DNA from: Arenibacter catalasegens
Lineage (GTDB): Bacteria; Bacteroidota; Bacteroidia; Flavobacteriales; Flavobacteriaceae
NCBI RefSeq assembly: GCF_002909235.1
Contig: NZ_PHQQ01000026.1
Span: 38,907-102,906 of the forward strand
Direction: 5' to 3'
DNA: 64,000 bases
The notes below the pieces were generated by a model. The model saw only the letters and a list, made by a program, of their open reading frames with translations, ran no database searches and was not told where the DNA came from. The position numbers and the translations under genes are program-made. Below are positions 61,883 to 64,000 of this stretch, in pieces; position 1 is the stretch's first letter, and every line of letters starts with the position of its first letter.

Positions 61883-62914
61883 ATGTATATCACAATTACA
61901 CCTCAAAAATCAGGAGGTACTTACTCACAAAGTTCAGCGGATTTTGTGGGTTATCTAGAGAAAGAAAACCGAGGTTTGGAACAGGAACAAATGGAACACT
62001 TTTTCAATCAATATGGCGATGAGATTTCAGCCGAAGAAGTGGTAAAAGATATCGATGGAAATGGTGCGAAATTGAAGAAGACCGAACCGAAGTTTTATTC
62101 CATTACGGTCAGTCCTTCAAAATATGAATTAAACAGATTACAAAACAGCAGCGAAGATTTAAAAAAATACACTCGTGAGCTGATGAAGGATTATGTAGCA
62201 TCTTTCAATCGGGAAATTAATGGTCGTCCTATTACCATCGATGATATAAAATATTATGCGAAAATTGAACATCAACGAACCTTTAAAGGAACGGACTTTC
62301 AGATTAAAGAAAACCAACCCTACGCCACAAAAATACTTCAGCTCAAAAATGACATCCGTAAAATAGAAAGTGGAACACTAAAAGGGAATATAAAACCCAA
62401 ACAAAAGGAAATGGCAAAATTGGAACGTGAAGCACCACACCAACAAAATGGCAAACGTATTGTTCAAGGAATGCCAAAGGCGGGAAATCAAAGTCATATT
62501 CATATTATCGTGAGTCGAAAGGATGCATCCAATACATTCAGCCTTTCGCCAGGGAGTAAACACAAAGCTTCGGAAGTGGAGATGCACGGTAATAAAGTAA
62601 AACGTGGTTTTGACCGTGATAATTTTTTTCAGAGTGCCGAAAAAACCTTTGATAAAACTTTCGGCTACCAAAGAAATTTTGCTGAGACCTATAAGGCAAG
62701 GAAAGATTTTATCAAAAACCCAAAAATCTATTTTGCATCATTGATGAAATTACCCACTAACGAAAAAGCATTGGCGTTCAAAATAATGGGCAAATCGGGC
62801 ATTCCGATGCTGCCAAGTATTCCAGTTACGCAAGCACAATTGGCAATGAAAATAATTAACAGGCTACGACGTGGTGCAGAAGTGGCCATTAAATCAAGTT
62901 CCATAGGAATCTAA
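61883..62914 (+). CDS. DUF5712/BtgB-type relaxase (mobilisation protein)
   Basis: 343 residues. The N-terminus MYITITPQKSGGTYSQSSAD is typical of MobB/BtgB-like relaxases. The HUH-type metal-binding motif HIHIIVSRKD lies near residues 205-214 (GNQSHIHIIVSRKDASNTFS). A relaxase nicks oriT and pilots the strand into the recipient. The active Tyr was not pinned down. The stop is 3 bp before the coupling-protein gene, which supports one transfer operon. Confidence 0.85.
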   Translation: MYITITPQKSGGTYSQSSADFVGYLEKENRGLEQEQMEHFFNQYGDEISAEEVVKDIDGNGAKLKKTEPKFYSITVSPSKYELNRLQNSSEDLKKYTRELMKDYVASFNREINGRPITIDDIKYYAKIEHQRTFKGTDFQIKENQPYATKILQLKNDIRKIESGTLKGNIKPKQKEMAKLEREAPHQQNGKRIVQGMPKAGNQSHIHIIVSRKDASNTFSLSPGSKHKASEVEMHGNKVKRGFDRDNFFQSAEKTFDKTFGYQRNFAETYKARKDFIKNPKIYFASLMKLPTNEKALAFKIMGKSGIPMLPSIPVTQAQLAMKIINRLRRGAEVAIKSSSIGI

Positions 62915-62917
62915 ATT

Positions 62918-63910
62918 ATGCAGTTAGACAATCTCTTAACGGTTCTTTTAATTATTGGTTTAACCAGTACGGTTTTCTATGGAATGTTTCGGATAAACAG
63001 ATATGCCTTCCTAATCAATTTTCTGATGCTTGGTGTCCTCGTGCTTTATCTAAACGAACATACACAACTAAATTTAATAGCACTCTATTTGGTCTGTCCT
63101 CTCACATTAAATAATATAGGACTGTATGTTTTTTTGCATAAAACCGAAAAACCTAAAAATGGCAATAGTAAATATCAGGTCAATTTCACTACCACCAAAG
63201 GAAACTTCAAATTGGATAATATTAAACGTGGCGCATCGGTCATAGGTTCTGCTGGTAGTGGAAAGACTGAAAGTGTTGTCTATGGTTTCCTGAAACACTT
63301 CCGGAGAGAAAACTTTTGTGGGATTATTCACGATTACAAAGATTTTGAATTGACTGAAATGGCATATCCACTTTTCAAGGATCGCGATATCCCATTTAAG
63401 GTCATTTCCTTTGATAGAATTATACATCGAGTAAATCCTATTGCACCGCGCTATTTAGAGAATGAAGAAAGCGTAAACGAGGTTTCAAGGGTGCTAATCG
63501 AAAACCTTTTAGAGCAAAGGGAATCTGGAACGACTGGAACAACCAAATTCTTTAATGATGCGGCGGAAGGTTTGATTGGCGGCTTGATTTGGAAATTGAA
63601 AACCGATTATTCTCAATTCTGCACCTTACCACATTTAATAGCTGTTTATCAATATCTGGACACCGACAGCCTTATTAAGTTTTTGGAGACAAATACTACG
63701 TCGCGAGCGATGGCAGATGCGTTTATTAGTGGAAAAGATTCTGAACGGCAGACCGCAGGTGTAAAAAGTACATTGGCAAATGCGCTCAAACGAATTAGCA
63801 CACAGCGTATTTTTATGGCATTATCCGCAGATGAAGTGCCTCTCAATATAAATAGTCCAGAAAATCGTTGTGTGATTGGATATTCTATAGATACTGACCC
63901 CCCATTCTAG
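62918..63910 (+). pseudogene. TraG/MobC-type coupling protein, truncated at its C-terminus
   Basis: 330 residues where family members usually have 550-670. Two N-terminal membrane helices (about 8-60) precede a VirD4-like ATPase domain with Walker A GSAGSGKT at 110-117 and IIHDYKDFELTEM. The protein then follows the family until NINSPENRCVIGYSID and ends abruptly in TDPPF, where TGACCCC-type repeats begin (about 63895). Walker B and the C-terminal part are missing, so the copy is probably inactivated by an insertion sequence. The protein couples the relaxosome to a type IV secretion channel. Confidence 0.75.
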
Positions 63911-64000
63911 TGATGTTGACCCCTCTTGCTATTTTGGTTTACAAAAGATAAGACATGACAATATTACAGTTTTTTTCTAAGACTATTTCCTTTGAGTTCA
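63895..64000 (+). mobile_element. Probable left end of an insertion sequence
   Basis: After the break in the coupling-protein gene come two similar strings, CTGACCCCCCATT (about 63894) and TTGACCCCTCTTG (about 63917), as seen in terminal repeats of some IS families. A new frame starts at ATG 63955 (MTILQFFSKTISFEF) and runs off the window. The family could not be fixed from 46 bases. Confidence 0.45.

Overview
The window looks like a chromosome segment of a marine-type flavobacterium (Bacteroidota). Reasons: AT-rich DNA, -7 promoter elements of the TAnnTTTG type with no obvious Shine-Dalgarno sites, SusC/SusD pairs, DUF4293, DUF1599 and BT_3928-family genes, Rho with a long charged N-terminal insert, and a mobilisation region of the BfmA/BtgA kind. 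The sequence alone does not fix a genus.

Layout. (1) 1-13.5 kb is a conserved housekeeping stretch: the tail of an aldehyde dehydrogenase, a hypothetical membrane protein and lipoprotein, rho, DUF4293, a YfcE-like phosphoesterase, truA, an ABC exporter, the c-di-AMP cyclase cdaA, folP, DUF1599, a DoxX-like protein, tpiA, prmA and clpS. (2) 13.6-14.7 kb holds a split YeeE/YedE sulfur-compound transporter pair. (3) 14.8-20.9 kb is a minus-strand operon of a kind best known from Planctomycetes: PSCyt1/PSCyt2/PSD1 protein, Tat-exported DUF1501 protein, and a membrane cytochrome with leucine-rich repeats and a discoidin-like tail. (4) 21.0-22.8 kb is a LytS/LytTR-type two-component pair. (5) 23.1-46.9 kb is a large polysaccharide utilisation locus: SSS-family symporter, GH130, CBM9-like, GH20, GH92, DUF4838 (probably GH163-type), GH29 and two SusC/SusD pairs. 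This enzyme set fits fucosylated, mannose-containing N-glycans. Secreted enzymes and SusC/D would trim and import the glycan; the symporter and the leaderless GH130 would take up and phosphorolyse the Man-GlcNAc core. (6) 47.3-54.1 kb is a second minus-strand secreted-protein operon: two FG-GAP/VCBS proteins, a cupredoxin-dehydrogenase-HEAT fusion and a DUF1080 protein.

(7) 54.35-55.41 kb is the oddest structure. Three nearly identical 322-bp units each consist of the 5' three-quarters of a tRNA-Pro gene, carrying a hairpin insert in the D-loop and broken at the T-arm, followed by a 78-codon GIY-YIG nuclease ORF. The array ends in one intact tRNA-Pro(GGG). A tRNA-type promoter lies before the first broken copy and a strong terminator follows the intact one.

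(8) 55.4 kb to the end is one end of an integrative mobilisable or conjugative element beside that tRNA: an IntDOT-like tyrosine recombinase, a three-gene cargo of unknown function bracketed by about 150-bp direct repeats, a remnant of a second tyrosine recombinase, tandem 209-bp non-coding repeats, ssb, DUF6876, a candidate oriT, bfmA/btgA-like and DUF5712 relaxase genes, and a coupling-protein gene cut short close to the window end, probably by an insertion sequence.

Functions are assigned from motifs and recalled family knowledge only; no database search was possible.
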